Of a stretch of DNA of 64,000 nt, positions 28,401-36,118 are shown piece after piece. Both the position numbers and the translations under genes were made by a program. Within the stretch, counting starts at the first letter, position 1. Each line of letters begins with the position of its first letter. The notes under the pieces were generated by a model. That model did no database searches, had not been told where the DNA came from, and saw only the letters and a program-made list of their open reading frames with translations. The DNA comes from Dolichospermum sp. ST_sed8 (GTDB taxonomy: Bacteria > Cyanobacteriota > Cyanobacteriia > Cyanobacteriales > Nostocaceae). The stretch is from contig JAKOGY010000001.1 in assembly GCA_028658405.1 (NCBI GenBank), positions 40,481 through 104,480 of the forward strand, given 5' to 3'.

Positions 28401-29020
28401 TTGATATCGCGCAGCAATAAGCGTCTGATAATTTCCACATAGTCAATATTTTCCATATCTTCATCAGTGTGAATAGAAAATACCGACAAATCAAGACATA
28501 AAACCCGGTAGTTATTGCGATATTTCAACAAAATCAAACTATCAGCATTGAGAAAATCACCCTTACCTTTATATATATCAATATCCTGAGAAGTAATTTC
28601 TAAATTTTCAAACTGGGAAAGCACATCTTTAAACCATTTTTGATCATTAACTTCATGAGTACCAATACTGTTATCCCCATTAAACCGACATTGATAATAT
28701 ATAATTTCCAGATGTCGAAATTTTTCTTGTTTATCACATCCAATAGAGTTGAGATATTCCCGAAAGAAATTTAAACCACATAAAAAACCTTTCTGAACAA
28801 AAAATTGACACCAAGTTTCAGCGATTTCTCGTTCTAATTTGCTGACAACTTTCCTCTTGATAGTTTTTCTGATTTCCGCAAACTTGAGATTTTCTAGTTC
28901 ATGAGCATATAAATTACCAAAGCGATTTTTGAGGTTGTTTTTATGAATATAAGATAAAATCCCAATATTGAAACCTACTTCAAATAATCTTCCTAAATCA
29001 TCTGCTATTTTAGCTGTCAT
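25415..29020 (-). CDS. SF2-helicase-like protein with possible N-terminal nuclease motif
   Basis: About 1201 residues from ATG 29020; an in-frame GTG at 29086 lies inside an intergenic repeat and would only add repeat-coded residues. Numbering from that GTG, Walker A is FLTGNPGIGKTT (433-443), Walker B is LFIMIDEITG (631-640), a motif V-like stretch is MTASGSRGLSFPKA (843-856), and motif VI is QVIYRGRGND (877-886). These place it among SF2 helicases/translocases. Near 176-201, GDFLNADSLIL...LCLDLS could be a degenerate PD-(D/E)XK site (weak). No named family is recognised for the N-terminal 400 or C-terminal 300 residues. It is the second gene of a two-gene operon; the size and pairing suggest a DNA-processing or antiphage machine (inference). 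Confidence 0.8.
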   Translation of the reverse strand: MTAKIADDLGRLFEVGFNIGILSYIHKNNLKNRFGNLYAHELENLKFAEIRKTIKRKVVSKLEREIAETWCQFFVQKGFLCGLNFFREYLNSIGCDKQEKFRHLEIIYYQCRFNGDNSIGTHEVNDQKWFKDVLSQFENLEITSQDIDIYKGKGDFLNADSLILLKYRNNYRVLCLDLSVFSIHTDEDMENIDYVEIIRRLLLRDINYIRSKSVFSSLRIDTESLGLDFSPSLKEYFTAFKSKDKESAKLIQAAGYIYSFCQFLEKTPIIPNISKLVCNAVGYSDRSFNTISIQAENLDIFQTCYQIYKLHDNKEEITNARHRVLNQIKRNAASSFDRGKELVNSLLEITPDTINILPRHTEKIPDFYNSVAAVPQELISSLNLTGNPNFREAHSQLIKKYLISENTYIFLTGNPGIGKTTAIVDFLKQYKDDGFLLFYVSPRKQVNLDIIEKFKDKETSELIDDRIFAINSHSNLIQDNHGKFSVAYTSNQYEDDFNLGGVDFLNSENVERKSRRKDRLEHITDDTFQDVGTKTKGVLNSICEGLYNLISCEEYNQIIATASTQSLKKTDYGDTLKHLTKIFRDAYHTGEDKIFPEKMRNISRRIKHLFIMIDEITGDEGGVEFLDGIQKIVSKYQLTSPENGFNTKIIVADASIVDKNVICQHLEDTTPEPNKVYCRKAECNIQPLSVESFKFNNLPAIIINTNTYPAKSLTISYQILIESCKFTDKTKLKNKSDLEKKSQEEIFQDIQNLIQKSDVEQFIVYIQNKPKLAELIDKIQSKLGKDNFIKNIHYLEIHANISEYEKQQIKKYQENVKVVFMTASGSRGLSFPKAKHILVEIPKFEVEKNLMEIIQVIYRGRGNDIIDNQDKYLTFYLAERSIYYQDNQELSQQESILSLLNLLLILKASIMTRIQGYGNIGRKNYLLIPIGGKSVLAAGESFSSQIENLIKQLKKEYNIHKSHTLLKQAYTNLELLMGEGDFLVSKNTEESYLAIRENFNSKFSESSKTFDKLLDFKPLELGYISGGLLIVPSQNIQESYQMRLLDIEKYANAELWNNLKSISRSQIYPESLTYAVKNAIELVERLKNAAPKTQNFIQKSQHIDQYYALPLFAFISGEVMKQYFESNPEEPEDQRFKDILSTYIRSLYPVGNVLPIGHTYKEFPFVVFRSYSLGEIRNKLFTEKYLLNSQELNVLNLILSI

Positions 29021-29092
29021 ATTTTTCTTTGTTGTCCTAAGGACTTTAGTTCTGATTCTGATAAACTTGAGGACTAAAGTCCTCACTACGAA
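29021..29092. repeat. Hairpin repeat between the two large operon genes
   Basis: Plus-strand AGGACTTTAGTTCTGATTC at about 29038 is mirrored by GAGGACTAAAGTCCTC ending near 29084, so the short gap between the two large genes is almost entirely an inverted-repeat element. It contains the in-frame GTG that inflates the helicase frame. The element does not destroy the operon order but may affect the relative expression of the two genes. Confidence 0.7.
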
Positions 29093-32000
29093 CTATTCTG
29101 TTTTGTTGAGTATTTGTTTGATGTAGGTTAAAAATGCAAGGGAATTAAAATCTGCTTTCACTCGAATATGTGGAAATAATGCAAGTTTACTAACTGATTC
29201 ATCTCCAATTAAATTTTGATATGGATCTAATTTGAGTTGAATATTGCTTGATTTTTCATAGCGGGAAAAATGAAATAAGGTTAAACATTGAAGAATTTCA
29301 TTTTTTAAGTTACTTTTCTGGGAAATTAATCCTTCTCTGATATCTTCATCGTCTAAAATACCATCATAAATGTTTAATAATGTCGCATAAGACATAACTC
29401 CGTTATAGTTAACATCTTTTGCAACTTGCATCCCATTAAATAAGTTGAAAAAGATCACAGATTGTTTATTACTATCTTCTGCTACGTTAGTAAGTTCTAA
29501 AGTATCTTGAATGTATAATGATGTGGATGTAAATGATGTGACTTTTGCAGCGTAGTATTTCTCAAAAAACATTGGATAAATTTTGATGTCATCTCTTTCT
29601 TTTTTCAACGCGCTAATCACGTTTTTAGACATAAAAAATAATTCTTCGTCTTTTGTCGTTTGGGTAATATGTAATGTGCTACTGTAGGGAACTTTTGCTA
29701 TATAAATAAAATGTCTATACCCTTTTTGATAAAGTTTCTCTACGTTGTCAACTACTACGGTAGGATATTCATACATTTTCTGATGATCATCAAAGTTTTC
29801 TGAGAAGGTTTTGAAAAGTTGAAATCTTGCACTTTGTGTTTCTAGTTGTAAGGTAATAATTTCTCCCATTAGGTTGGATTTTTTCGTTGTTACTCCTTTC
29901 CTACTATCACTTTCTCGACTGGAAACTACAATAATTGCTAGTTTATCAAGTTCCTGAAATTTAAATTTATCAGGATTATGTAAAGTAAATTTTTTGGGAA
30001 CAACTGAATACAAAGAACTGAGAACATTAGGAATTTTATGTTTAGCTTTACTGGCAAAATTTGTAATAACTATTCCCTGTTCATTACTCCGATATCCATC
30101 ATTAAGCAAGTGTGATAATACCGCAGTTAGGGAAACTATAAATTTTTCTATGATTGCAGTTTCGTCGGTTTTCTCTTTTAAATGTATCCTCAAAAGGGGA
30201 ATAAATACTTTTGTCTGTTTTTCTAAAATGACGTGAAGACAAATATATGCGAGTAAGCTATAGGTAATTTTGTAAATAAACTGTTGATGAGGTTCTAGTT
30301 TTGGAGTTTCTAAGCGATAGGGAAAAATTAGCAGGTTACGATGTTGTAAATTTTGATTATAAAATTCACTACATTTTGTATCTTCCATTCCTAAAAATAT
30401 CACTGGTAAAACCCCAATCCCCTGGGGAATATCATATTCCATACTGAAAGTTTCTTTGTCTTGCGTCTCTAAAAAATGAATTTCACTAATAGCAATATTT
30501 GCAGGAAGACTGACAAGTAAATTTGTCTGTGTAGTTGCATCTCCTATGTTGATATATTTCAAACAGTCTTTAAAGTTTTTTCGCAACGCATCTTTGAATA
30601 ATGTATCTTTGTCGTTAATAGTATCAATATCATTTTCTAAAATACTATGCTTGACGGAAATATGTACAGGATAGTTTCTGGTAATAAATGGAGTTTCTCG
30701 TTGAATTAAGTTTGTTAAAACTTTTTTCAAGGTGTCAATTTTTTGCTGAACTTTAAATTTATCAAAACCTTTTAATAAGTTTCTAAAAAGTTGCTTCTTA
30801 GCTTGATCATCGTTACCTTTTAAGATTGATAATACATCGGCAAATTTTGCAACAGGATCATAATCTAATTCATGTAAAGGGTTATAATTTTCTGCTTCTG
30901 GATCTTGACGAGATGCAAATATGAAATAATATAAAAATGCGATTTTTAAAACTTTATTTGCAAAAGTAAACTTTGTTGATTCATCTGCGATTTCTTTTTT
31001 ATGTTCGTCACTATCTGGATTTAAAAGATTAAGATTTCGTTCAAAAACGTTTTTACCTCCATCAGTTTGGACTTTTCCATCAAATTTTAACTTTAACCCA
31101 AATGTAAATTCTATTTTTTCGCAGTTTGGATCTTCTGTTTCTCCTAAATAACCTTCGAGAATGGGAATAATCGGTAACATATCATAGGCTTCACTACGAG
31201 AAAACATGGTTTGATAATTAACTGATATTCCTGCATAATTAACTTGATATTCTCCATCTGCTTTATTAGTGTCGTTAATATAATCTTCTATTTTTTTCAA
31301 TCTTCTAATTAAGTCTTCTAAATATATCTTACCGTTGAAGTTATAATCAGTGGCTTTTTCATCAATGTTTTCTGAGAGAAATTCTAAATATTTAATCTTT
31401 GCGAGTCTTTTTAGTTTTCCTAATGTCTCTTGGTTGACTAGGTTTTGTAAATTGTAAATATCTGAGTTGGGATTTTCTTTTAAATTATCAAGAATGTATT
31501 CTATATCTTCTTTGTCTTTAGTCTCTGTAAACTTTATATCAATAAAGTTATTAATACCTGCTAATAATGCAGCATAAAAATCACGGGGTTTGTCTACAGA
31601 AATTTTGACTTTATGGGCTTGTAATTTTATTTTTTGTTTGCTGTCAGTTTTTTTAACAGTTAATCTTTGTTTTTGGAGATTTTTTCCAGCAAGAAAGGGA
31701 TAAGTAAAATCTAAAAGGGGTGTTTTTGTTTTTTCATCTGTTTTATATTCTCCTTTAAATGTCTGTAAATCAGTAATAAGGTTTTTAATAAATTGATATC
31801 TATCTATTGATTTATTTTCTGAATTTTGGTGAATAGCTGTTGTTAAATGTTGCTGAATATCAGCAGTAATTTCTTCAATTTGTTTAATAAATTTCTCTTG
31901 AAAACCTGAGCTAAAATTGAGGGTAGCAGCACGCGCTGATCTTTCGTTTCCTAAAGGGTTATAGGGGTTTAATTGCATAACTTCATTGACTACTTTATTA

Positions 32001-32134
32001 ATGTTCACCATTACCCTTTTGTGATCAGCAGAAATGGTAAATATTTGCTTTTGCTTTAAGATTTGGAGGATTTTAGTTAATAAATCAGTATAATCCACAT
32101 TGGCTAAGTCTGGATTTATTGCTATTTTATTCAT
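29093..32134 (-). CDS. Large protein of unknown family, first gene of the helicase operon
   Basis: About 1013 residues from ATG 32134, preceded by AAGGGTG; an in-frame GTG six bases upstream is less likely. I recognise no domain. The N-terminal half is helical and Lys/Glu-rich. The C-terminal third (about residues 730-870) has alternating strands: ELDKLAIIVVSSRESDSRKG, then NLMGEIITLQL, then YPTVVVDNVEKLYQKGYRHF leading into IYIAKVPYSSTLHI. This resembles an alpha/beta sheet with a conserved-looking S-S-R-E-S-D loop. An RNase H/PIWI-like fold is a guess only. There is no signal peptide or membrane helix, so it is cytosolic. The helicase-like gene follows on the same strand after a 72-base repeat, so the two are probably expressed together and act as a complex. 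Confidence 0.75.
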   Translation of the reverse strand: MNKIAINPDLANVDYTDLLTKILQILKQKQIFTISADHKRVMVNINKVVNEVMQLNPYNPLGNERSARAATLNFSSGFQEKFIKQIEEITADIQQHLTTAIHQNSENKSIDRYQFIKNLITDLQTFKGEYKTDEKTKTPLLDFTYPFLAGKNLQKQRLTVKKTDSKQKIKLQAHKVKISVDKPRDFYAALLAGINNFIDIKFTETKDKEDIEYILDNLKENPNSDIYNLQNLVNQETLGKLKRLAKIKYLEFLSENIDEKATDYNFNGKIYLEDLIRRLKKIEDYINDTNKADGEYQVNYAGISVNYQTMFSRSEAYDMLPIIPILEGYLGETEDPNCEKIEFTFGLKLKFDGKVQTDGGKNVFERNLNLLNPDSDEHKKEIADESTKFTFANKVLKIAFLYYFIFASRQDPEAENYNPLHELDYDPVAKFADVLSILKGNDDQAKKQLFRNLLKGFDKFKVQQKIDTLKKVLTNLIQRETPFITRNYPVHISVKHSILENDIDTINDKDTLFKDALRKNFKDCLKYINIGDATTQTNLLVSLPANIAISEIHFLETQDKETFSMEYDIPQGIGVLPVIFLGMEDTKCSEFYNQNLQHRNLLIFPYRLETPKLEPHQQFIYKITYSLLAYICLHVILEKQTKVFIPLLRIHLKEKTDETAIIEKFIVSLTAVLSHLLNDGYRSNEQGIVITNFASKAKHKIPNVLSSLYSVVPKKFTLHNPDKFKFQELDKLAIIVVSSRESDSRKGVTTKKSNLMGEIITLQLETQSARFQLFKTFSENFDDHQKMYEYPTVVVDNVEKLYQKGYRHFIYIAKVPYSSTLHITQTTKDEELFFMSKNVISALKKERDDIKIYPMFFEKYYAAKVTSFTSTSLYIQDTLELTNVAEDSNKQSVIFFNLFNGMQVAKDVNYNGVMSYATLLNIYDGILDDEDIREGLISQKSNLKNEILQCLTLFHFSRYEKSSNIQLKLDPYQNLIGDESVSKLALFPHIRVKADFNSLAFLTYIKQILNKTE

Positions 32135-32225
32135 CTGCACCCTTGTCTACTATTTTTAAAATCACACTTATTAAATCATAATACTTGTAGTCTTGACAAG
32201 TCAAGGCTTCATAATTATTAAATAA

Positions 32226-32242
32226 GGTGGGCATTGCCCACC
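32226..32242. terminator. Inverted repeat downstream of purQ
   Basis: GGTGGGC-ATT-GCCCACC forms a 7-base GC-rich stem with a 3-base loop, 23 bases after the purQ stop in the direction of purQ transcription and followed on that strand by TTATTTAATAATTAT. It could separate purQ from the downstream helicase operon. The same word belongs to the dispersed 'gtgggcattgcccacc' repeat of cyanobacteria, so a terminator role is inference. Confidence 0.5.
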
Positions 32243-32264
32243 CTACGAAGAAGTCGGGGATATT

Positions 32265-32936
32265 TTAAACTAAAGCGGCTACCTTTGCCAACAAACCTTG
32301 AAACAAGCGCAAACCATCAGTATTACCTAACGCTTTATCTGCTGCTCTTTCTGGATGTGGCATCATGCCTAAAACATTGCCTTGACGATTACAAATACCC
32401 GCAATATTGTTAAGTGAACCGTTGGGATTTTCTTGATAACGAAATAAAACTTGTCCGTTGGATTCGATTTCTGCTAAAGTGGTCTCGTCACTGTAAAATC
32501 GCCCCTCTCCGTGTGCAATAGGTAAAGTGATCATTTCCCCTTCAGCATAACCTTGAGTCCAAGGTAAATTATTCCGCTCAACTTTCAAGGGAGAGCGATC
32601 GCAAATAAAGTGCAAATCTTGATTTCTAGCCAATGCCCCAGGTAATAAGCCAGCTTCAGTTAATACCTGAAACCCGTTACAAATACCGAGAACAAATTTA
32701 CCTTGTTGTGCATGGTTAATCACTTGCTGCATCACAGGAGAGAAGCGAGCGATCGCTCCACAACGCAAATAATCCCCATAACTAAAGCCACCAGGAACTA
32801 TCACAACATCTATATCACTAATATCAGTATCTTGATGCCAAACCATGCGCGTTGGTTGTCCTAGCAAATCTCTAGTCACATACGCCACATCACGATCACA
32901 ATTAGAACCGGGAAAAACTAAAATACCAAATTTCAT
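32265..32936 (-). CDS. purQ: Phosphoribosylformylglycinamidine synthase subunit PurQ
   Basis: A 223-residue class I glutamine amidotransferase. The nucleophile elbow GICNGFQ places Cys86, and MPHPERA supplies His194 and Glu196, so the triad is complete. It releases ammonia from glutamine for the FGAM synthase PurL in the fourth step of purine synthesis, working with PurS. purS lies just upstream on the same strand, but the 180-base gap between them is filled with heptamer repeats. Start ATG at 32936 precedes the typical MKFGILVFPGSNCDRD. Confidence 0.97.
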   Translation of the reverse strand: MKFGILVFPGSNCDRDVAYVTRDLLGQPTRMVWHQDTDISDIDVVIVPGGFSYGDYLRCGAIARFSPVMQQVINHAQQGKFVLGICNGFQVLTEAGLLPGALARNQDLHFICDRSPLKVERNNLPWTQGYAEGEMITLPIAHGEGRFYSDETTLAEIESNGQVLFRYQENPNGSLNNIAGICNRQGNVLGMMPHPERAADKALGNTDGLRLFQGLLAKVAALV

Positions 32937-32940
32937 TGTT

Positions 32941-33117
32941 TGTTAGTTGTCAGTGGTCAGTTGTCAGTTGTCAGTTGTCAGGAAATAGGGAATAGGGAAT
33001 AGGGAATAGGGAATAGGGAAGGTAAAAGTTTTTCCCCATTACCAATTACCAATTACCAATTACCAATTACCAATTACCAATTACCCATTACCCATTACCA
33101 ATTACCCATTACCTAGG
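32941..33117. repeat. Three adjoining short tandem repeat runs between purS and purQ
   Basis: Consecutive runs of GTCAGTT/GTCAGTG (32947-32980), AATAGGG (32984-33019) and ACCAATT/ACCCATT (33040-33115). The region codes for nothing and sits inside what is normally a compact purS-purQ operon. Heptamer repeats of the same three classes recur at 21661, 39331, 42530 and 48444. Confidence 0.9.
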
Positions 33118-33396
33118 TTAAAAAACTCCAGTTTGTGATTCTACTTCAATCAACTCAAAACGATAATTTTCGATGACCGGATTTGATAACATTTGGTCAC
33201 AGATTTGATTTAAGTCTCGACGCGCTTTCATTTGATCAGGTGCGACAATAGTTAACTCAATGTACTTACCAATTCTCACCTGTTCCACGTTGTCGTATCC
33301 CATTTGTTGGAGGCCAGATTGTACAGCCACACCAGCAGGATCTAAAACCGAAGTCCGAAGGGTCACGAAAATTTTAGCTAAATATTTTATTTGCAC
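33118..33396 (-). CDS. purS: Phosphoribosylformylglycinamidine synthase subunit PurS
   Basis: A small PurS protein with the family core KYLAKIFVTLRTSVLDPAGV, then GLQQMGYDNVEQVRIGKYIE and a C-terminal NPVIENYRFELIEVE. PurS bridges PurL and PurQ in FGAM synthase. The open frame extends upstream to a TTG at 33456, but PurS proteins normally begin right before the KYLAKI block, so a GTG at 33396 (92 residues) fits the family best; the extra ~20 residues would contain a HIP1 GCGATCGC site and look like leader DNA. Start choice is moderately sure. Confidence 0.88.
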   Translation of the reverse strand: MQIKYLAKIFVTLRTSVLDPAGVAVQSGLQQMGYDNVEQVRIGKYIELTIVAPDQMKARRDLNQICDQMLSNPVIENYRFELIEVESQTGVF

Positions 33397-33541
33397 AGGC
33401 TTTTTGCTGAATGCTGCGATCGCTATCCTATAACTTTTCTGCTCCAACTGAGTCAAAATATAATAACAAAGCAGCTAAAGTCAGTGTTTGAGTGACATAA
33501 TCTGATAGCTGCTACCATAGATACAAATTTAACAAACATTT

Positions 33542-33928
33542 ATGAGAGTGATCCACACCCGTAGTCAAGAACGGATTTTAAACCTGTTACAAAACATCAA
33601 ACAAGGCATTTCTGCTCAAGATATTTACGTAGAATTACGTAATCTCAAACAAAGCATGGGTTTAGCAACAGTTTACCGTTCCTTGGATGCTCTCAAATTA
33701 GAAGGCTTAGTACAAGTACGAACTTTGGCAAATGGTGAAGCCCTTTATAGCTTAATACAACAAGATAAACACCATCTAACTTGTCTACAATGCGGTGTTT
33801 CCATCCCCATTCATCAATGTCCTGTTCATGAACTCGAAAACCAATTACAAACCAGCCATCACTTTAAAGTTTTTTATCACACCCTAGAGTTTTTTGGACT
33901 ATGTAACCAATGTCAAATAAAAACTTGA
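33542..33928 (+). CDS. zur: Fur-family regulator, FurB/Zur type
   Basis: A 128-residue Fur-family repressor. It has the winged-helix core (GISAQDIYVELRNLKQSMGL, ATVYRSLDALKLEGLVQVR) and two structural zinc pairs, C81-x2-C84 (CLQC) and C121-x2-C124 (CNQC). The lack of the longer N-terminal extension of FurA and the motif SMGLATVYRSL agree with FurB, which acts as the zinc uptake regulator Zur in Anabaena. It would repress zinc uptake and zinc-paralogue genes; CobW-type GTPases such as the one at 19246 are frequent Zur targets. It is divergent from purS. Confidence 0.8.
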   Translation: MRVIHTRSQERILNLLQNIKQGISAQDIYVELRNLKQSMGLATVYRSLDALKLEGLVQVRTLANGEALYSLIQQDKHHLTCLQCGVSIPIHQCPVHELENQLQTSHHFKVFYHTLEFFGLCNQCQIKT

Positions 33929-33969
33929 GCATAACAGGATTAAAAACCTCAATTTGTCTCGTTGTCCTG

Positions 33970-33992
33970 TTCCCATACAGAGTATGGGAATG
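33970..33992. terminator. Hairpin after the zur gene
   Basis: TTCCCATAC-AGA-GTATGGGAA forms a 9-base stem with a short loop, 42 bases downstream of the zur stop. No strong T-run follows, so a terminator role is only likely, not certain. Confidence 0.45.
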
Positions 33993-34082
33993 AATTCTGG
34001 AAGGCTCTACCTATAGCTTACGCCAAACTGTGCAGTTCAAAATTTAAACGCGGTTTAAATTGTACCTTTGACAACCTGAAAA

Positions 34083-35354
34083 CTAATTGCAGGTTGGGTC
34101 AGCACCAGGGGTAGCATCAGGATAGAAGGTACGCAAACCACCCTGTCTTCTCACAAACACAACTTTGAAAGTTTTACCGTCATCAGTAACATTCAAAAGA
34201 CAAGCTTGGTTTGTAGTAGTAGTATTGGGATTATTTTTATAGGCTAAAGCACCTTTGGATAAAATGTCTTCTGCATTGAGAGTATAACCATAACCCTTAA
34301 TGGAAGATTGGGAAGTACCACTACCAACTTTAACAATTGCACCCACAGTGTAAATCGCACCAGGAGCGACTTCTTCACTGGACGTGTTATTTGCTAATCT
34401 GCCAGCTAAACCTTGATTTTGCAATTGTACATAACGGCCAACAAAGTGTAATCCACCTATAGCGCCACCTTGTACTGGTTCACCACAGAAAACATGATTA
34501 AAACCTTGGACATTAAACCAAACATTAGTTAAATCATCCAAAAATTGAGAATCAGAAGTCCGTCCTGAAACAAGAAATCCTCCTACATAGGCTTTAACAT
34601 TTGCCAAGATAGAGGGATTGCTATTCATCATTGTTTTGAAGCCGGTTGTACTGACAACTGTACCAGGTGTACCGCAAAGATTAACTACGGCTGTATCAAA
34701 ACTGTTTAGAAGTGGTGCAGAAGGTGTAACATCAGCAGGACTACCATAAGCTAATCCAGAAACAGGATTATAGATATTGTCGAAAAATGGTACAGAACCA
34801 GCAGGAAGAGAGGAACTACCACCACCAGTACCGTAATCAGTAATTACAACATCATCAATATTGACTCTGTTGCTAGTACCATCGGTTTTACGAACATCAC
34901 AACGGACTGTTCCAGAAAGATTTGGAGTAAAATTTGCTGTTTGTAAAGTTGTGGAACTGGTAGTAACTGGTGAACCTATTTGTGTATAGTAAGAACCACT
35001 ATTACTAGAACACCATAATCCCCAAGTTGTATTAGCATCAGAACCGAATTTGGCGTGTTGAATGGTGATTGTTCCAGCGCCTGTGGTACGATCAAATAAC
35101 ATTGATAATTTACCAGAGTTGATAATTCTGGCAGACCATGTACCATTTTTTCTATCCGTTGATAAGTTACCAATTAAAGCATCATTAAAGTTCCAAGTAC
35201 CTGAACTGAGGACAACATTACCAGCCGTATAAGCACCTTTATATCCCGATTCAAATCCTTCCGAAACTGTGGCAGCATAAGCTGAGAAATTCATCATGGA
35301 AACTACTAAGACCGTTCCACACGTAACTTGTAAACACGAATGCAGTTTAGACAT
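34083..35354 (-). CDS. Secreted protein with C-terminal EndoU-type nuclease domain
   Basis: A 423-residue protein. A signal peptide is visible (CLQVTCGTVLVVSMMNFSAYA, ending near Ala28). Residues about 30-175 form a beta-sandwich module (GFESGYKGAYTAGNVVLSSG...), followed by a Gly/Ser linker. Residues about 275-405 match the bacterial EndoU domain: H287 in GFNHVFCGE, H303 in GGLHFVGRY and K353 in SIKGYGYTL fit the His-His-Lys catalytic set. EndoU domains are RNases used as secreted toxins in bacteria and as Mn-dependent endoribonucleases in eukaryotes. No immunity gene is evident next to it. Start is ATG at 35354. Confidence 0.82.
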   Translation of the reverse strand: MSKLHSCLQVTCGTVLVVSMMNFSAYAATVSEGFESGYKGAYTAGNVVLSSGTWNFNDALIGNLSTDRKNGTWSARIINSGKLSMLFDRTTGAGTITIQHAKFGSDANTTWGLWCSSNSGSYYTQIGSPVTTSSTTLQTANFTPNLSGTVRCDVRKTDGTSNRVNIDDVVITDYGTGGGSSSLPAGSVPFFDNIYNPVSGLAYGSPADVTPSAPLLNSFDTAVVNLCGTPGTVVSTTGFKTMMNSNPSILANVKAYVGGFLVSGRTSDSQFLDDLTNVWFNVQGFNHVFCGEPVQGGAIGGLHFVGRYVQLQNQGLAGRLANNTSSEEVAPGAIYTVGAIVKVGSGTSQSSIKGYGYTLNAEDILSKGALAYKNNPNTTTTNQACLLNVTDDGKTFKVVFVRRQGGLRTFYPDATPGADPTCN

Positions 35355-36118
35355 AATTGATTTGGTAATTTAATTGATTGAGGATTAATCGAAACAAGCA
35401 TCAATATTGTTGCCAAAACCCTGAAACTCTATTGATATCGTCACGATTTTATTGGGTTTCAGTTCTATTTTGGAAAATTGGCAATAGTATTAAGCATTAA
35501 AAGTATTTTCTACTGTTACCAGTATTAAGATTTACTTTTTATGACTTATTACTTAGCTAATCCTACAGTAAGTATATTAATGACAAGTTAACAAAAATGT
35601 AAAAATAAGTACAATAAAAGCTACTAGTGTATTTATGTAAAAACCTTAGTTCTGCATCAAAAATACTATAGGAATCCGATTTGATTCTTGAACAAAATTA
35701 CGTATTTGTAGGGTGCGTTAGCGTTTCGCGTAACGCACGAAATCCTTAAGAATGGTGCGTTACGCTATCGCTAACACACCCTACGTATCTGTTCAAAAAT
35801 CAAATAGTAGCTCTATAGAATTAATACTTAGTTAGAACATAAGCATTTTTACTTAATTAGATAGAGTTAGTCAATTTCAAACCTTTTATTGGCAAGGTTT
35901 TATCCTACTGAGTTATATTGTATCCGATACAGAACAGCCATAAGGATTCGATACTGCTATTGAAATATAATCTAAGACTAATAAAAATTTAACCTCCATA
36001 ACTAATATCATTAATTATCATGTTTTTATATCGGAATCAAACTTAGTAATTCAGTAAGTTTTTGCAATTTACTCACAGCAATAGATATATTTATATTAAA
36101 CAATATCTGTGTTGGCAA
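35355..36118. other. Long intergenic region with a small inverted-repeat element
   Basis: About 760 AT-rich bases between the EndoU gene and the divergent secreted-protein gene. Apart from the MITE-like element at 35666-35818 I see no gene; both promoters must be inside. Confidence 0.5.
35666..35818. mobile_element. 153-bp MITE-like element with nested hairpin
   Basis: The ends CTATAGGAATCCGATTTGATT (from 35666) and the reverse complement of ATCAAATAGTAGCTCTATAG (to 35818) pair over about 35 bases (ATTTGATTCTTGAACA / TGTTCAAAAATCAAAT). The interior is the common cyanobacterial GTAGGGTGCGTTAGCG ... CGCTAACACACCCTAC hairpin (35708-35785). TA at both outer edges is compatible with an IS630/Tc1-type target. 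No coding capacity. Confidence 0.7.

Noticed and set aside
29093..32134. Assignment of the large unknown protein to PglZ, Argonaute or a BREX component
   Set aside because: I could not see the catalytic motif sets of those families; the resemblance is only of strand pattern, so no name was given.
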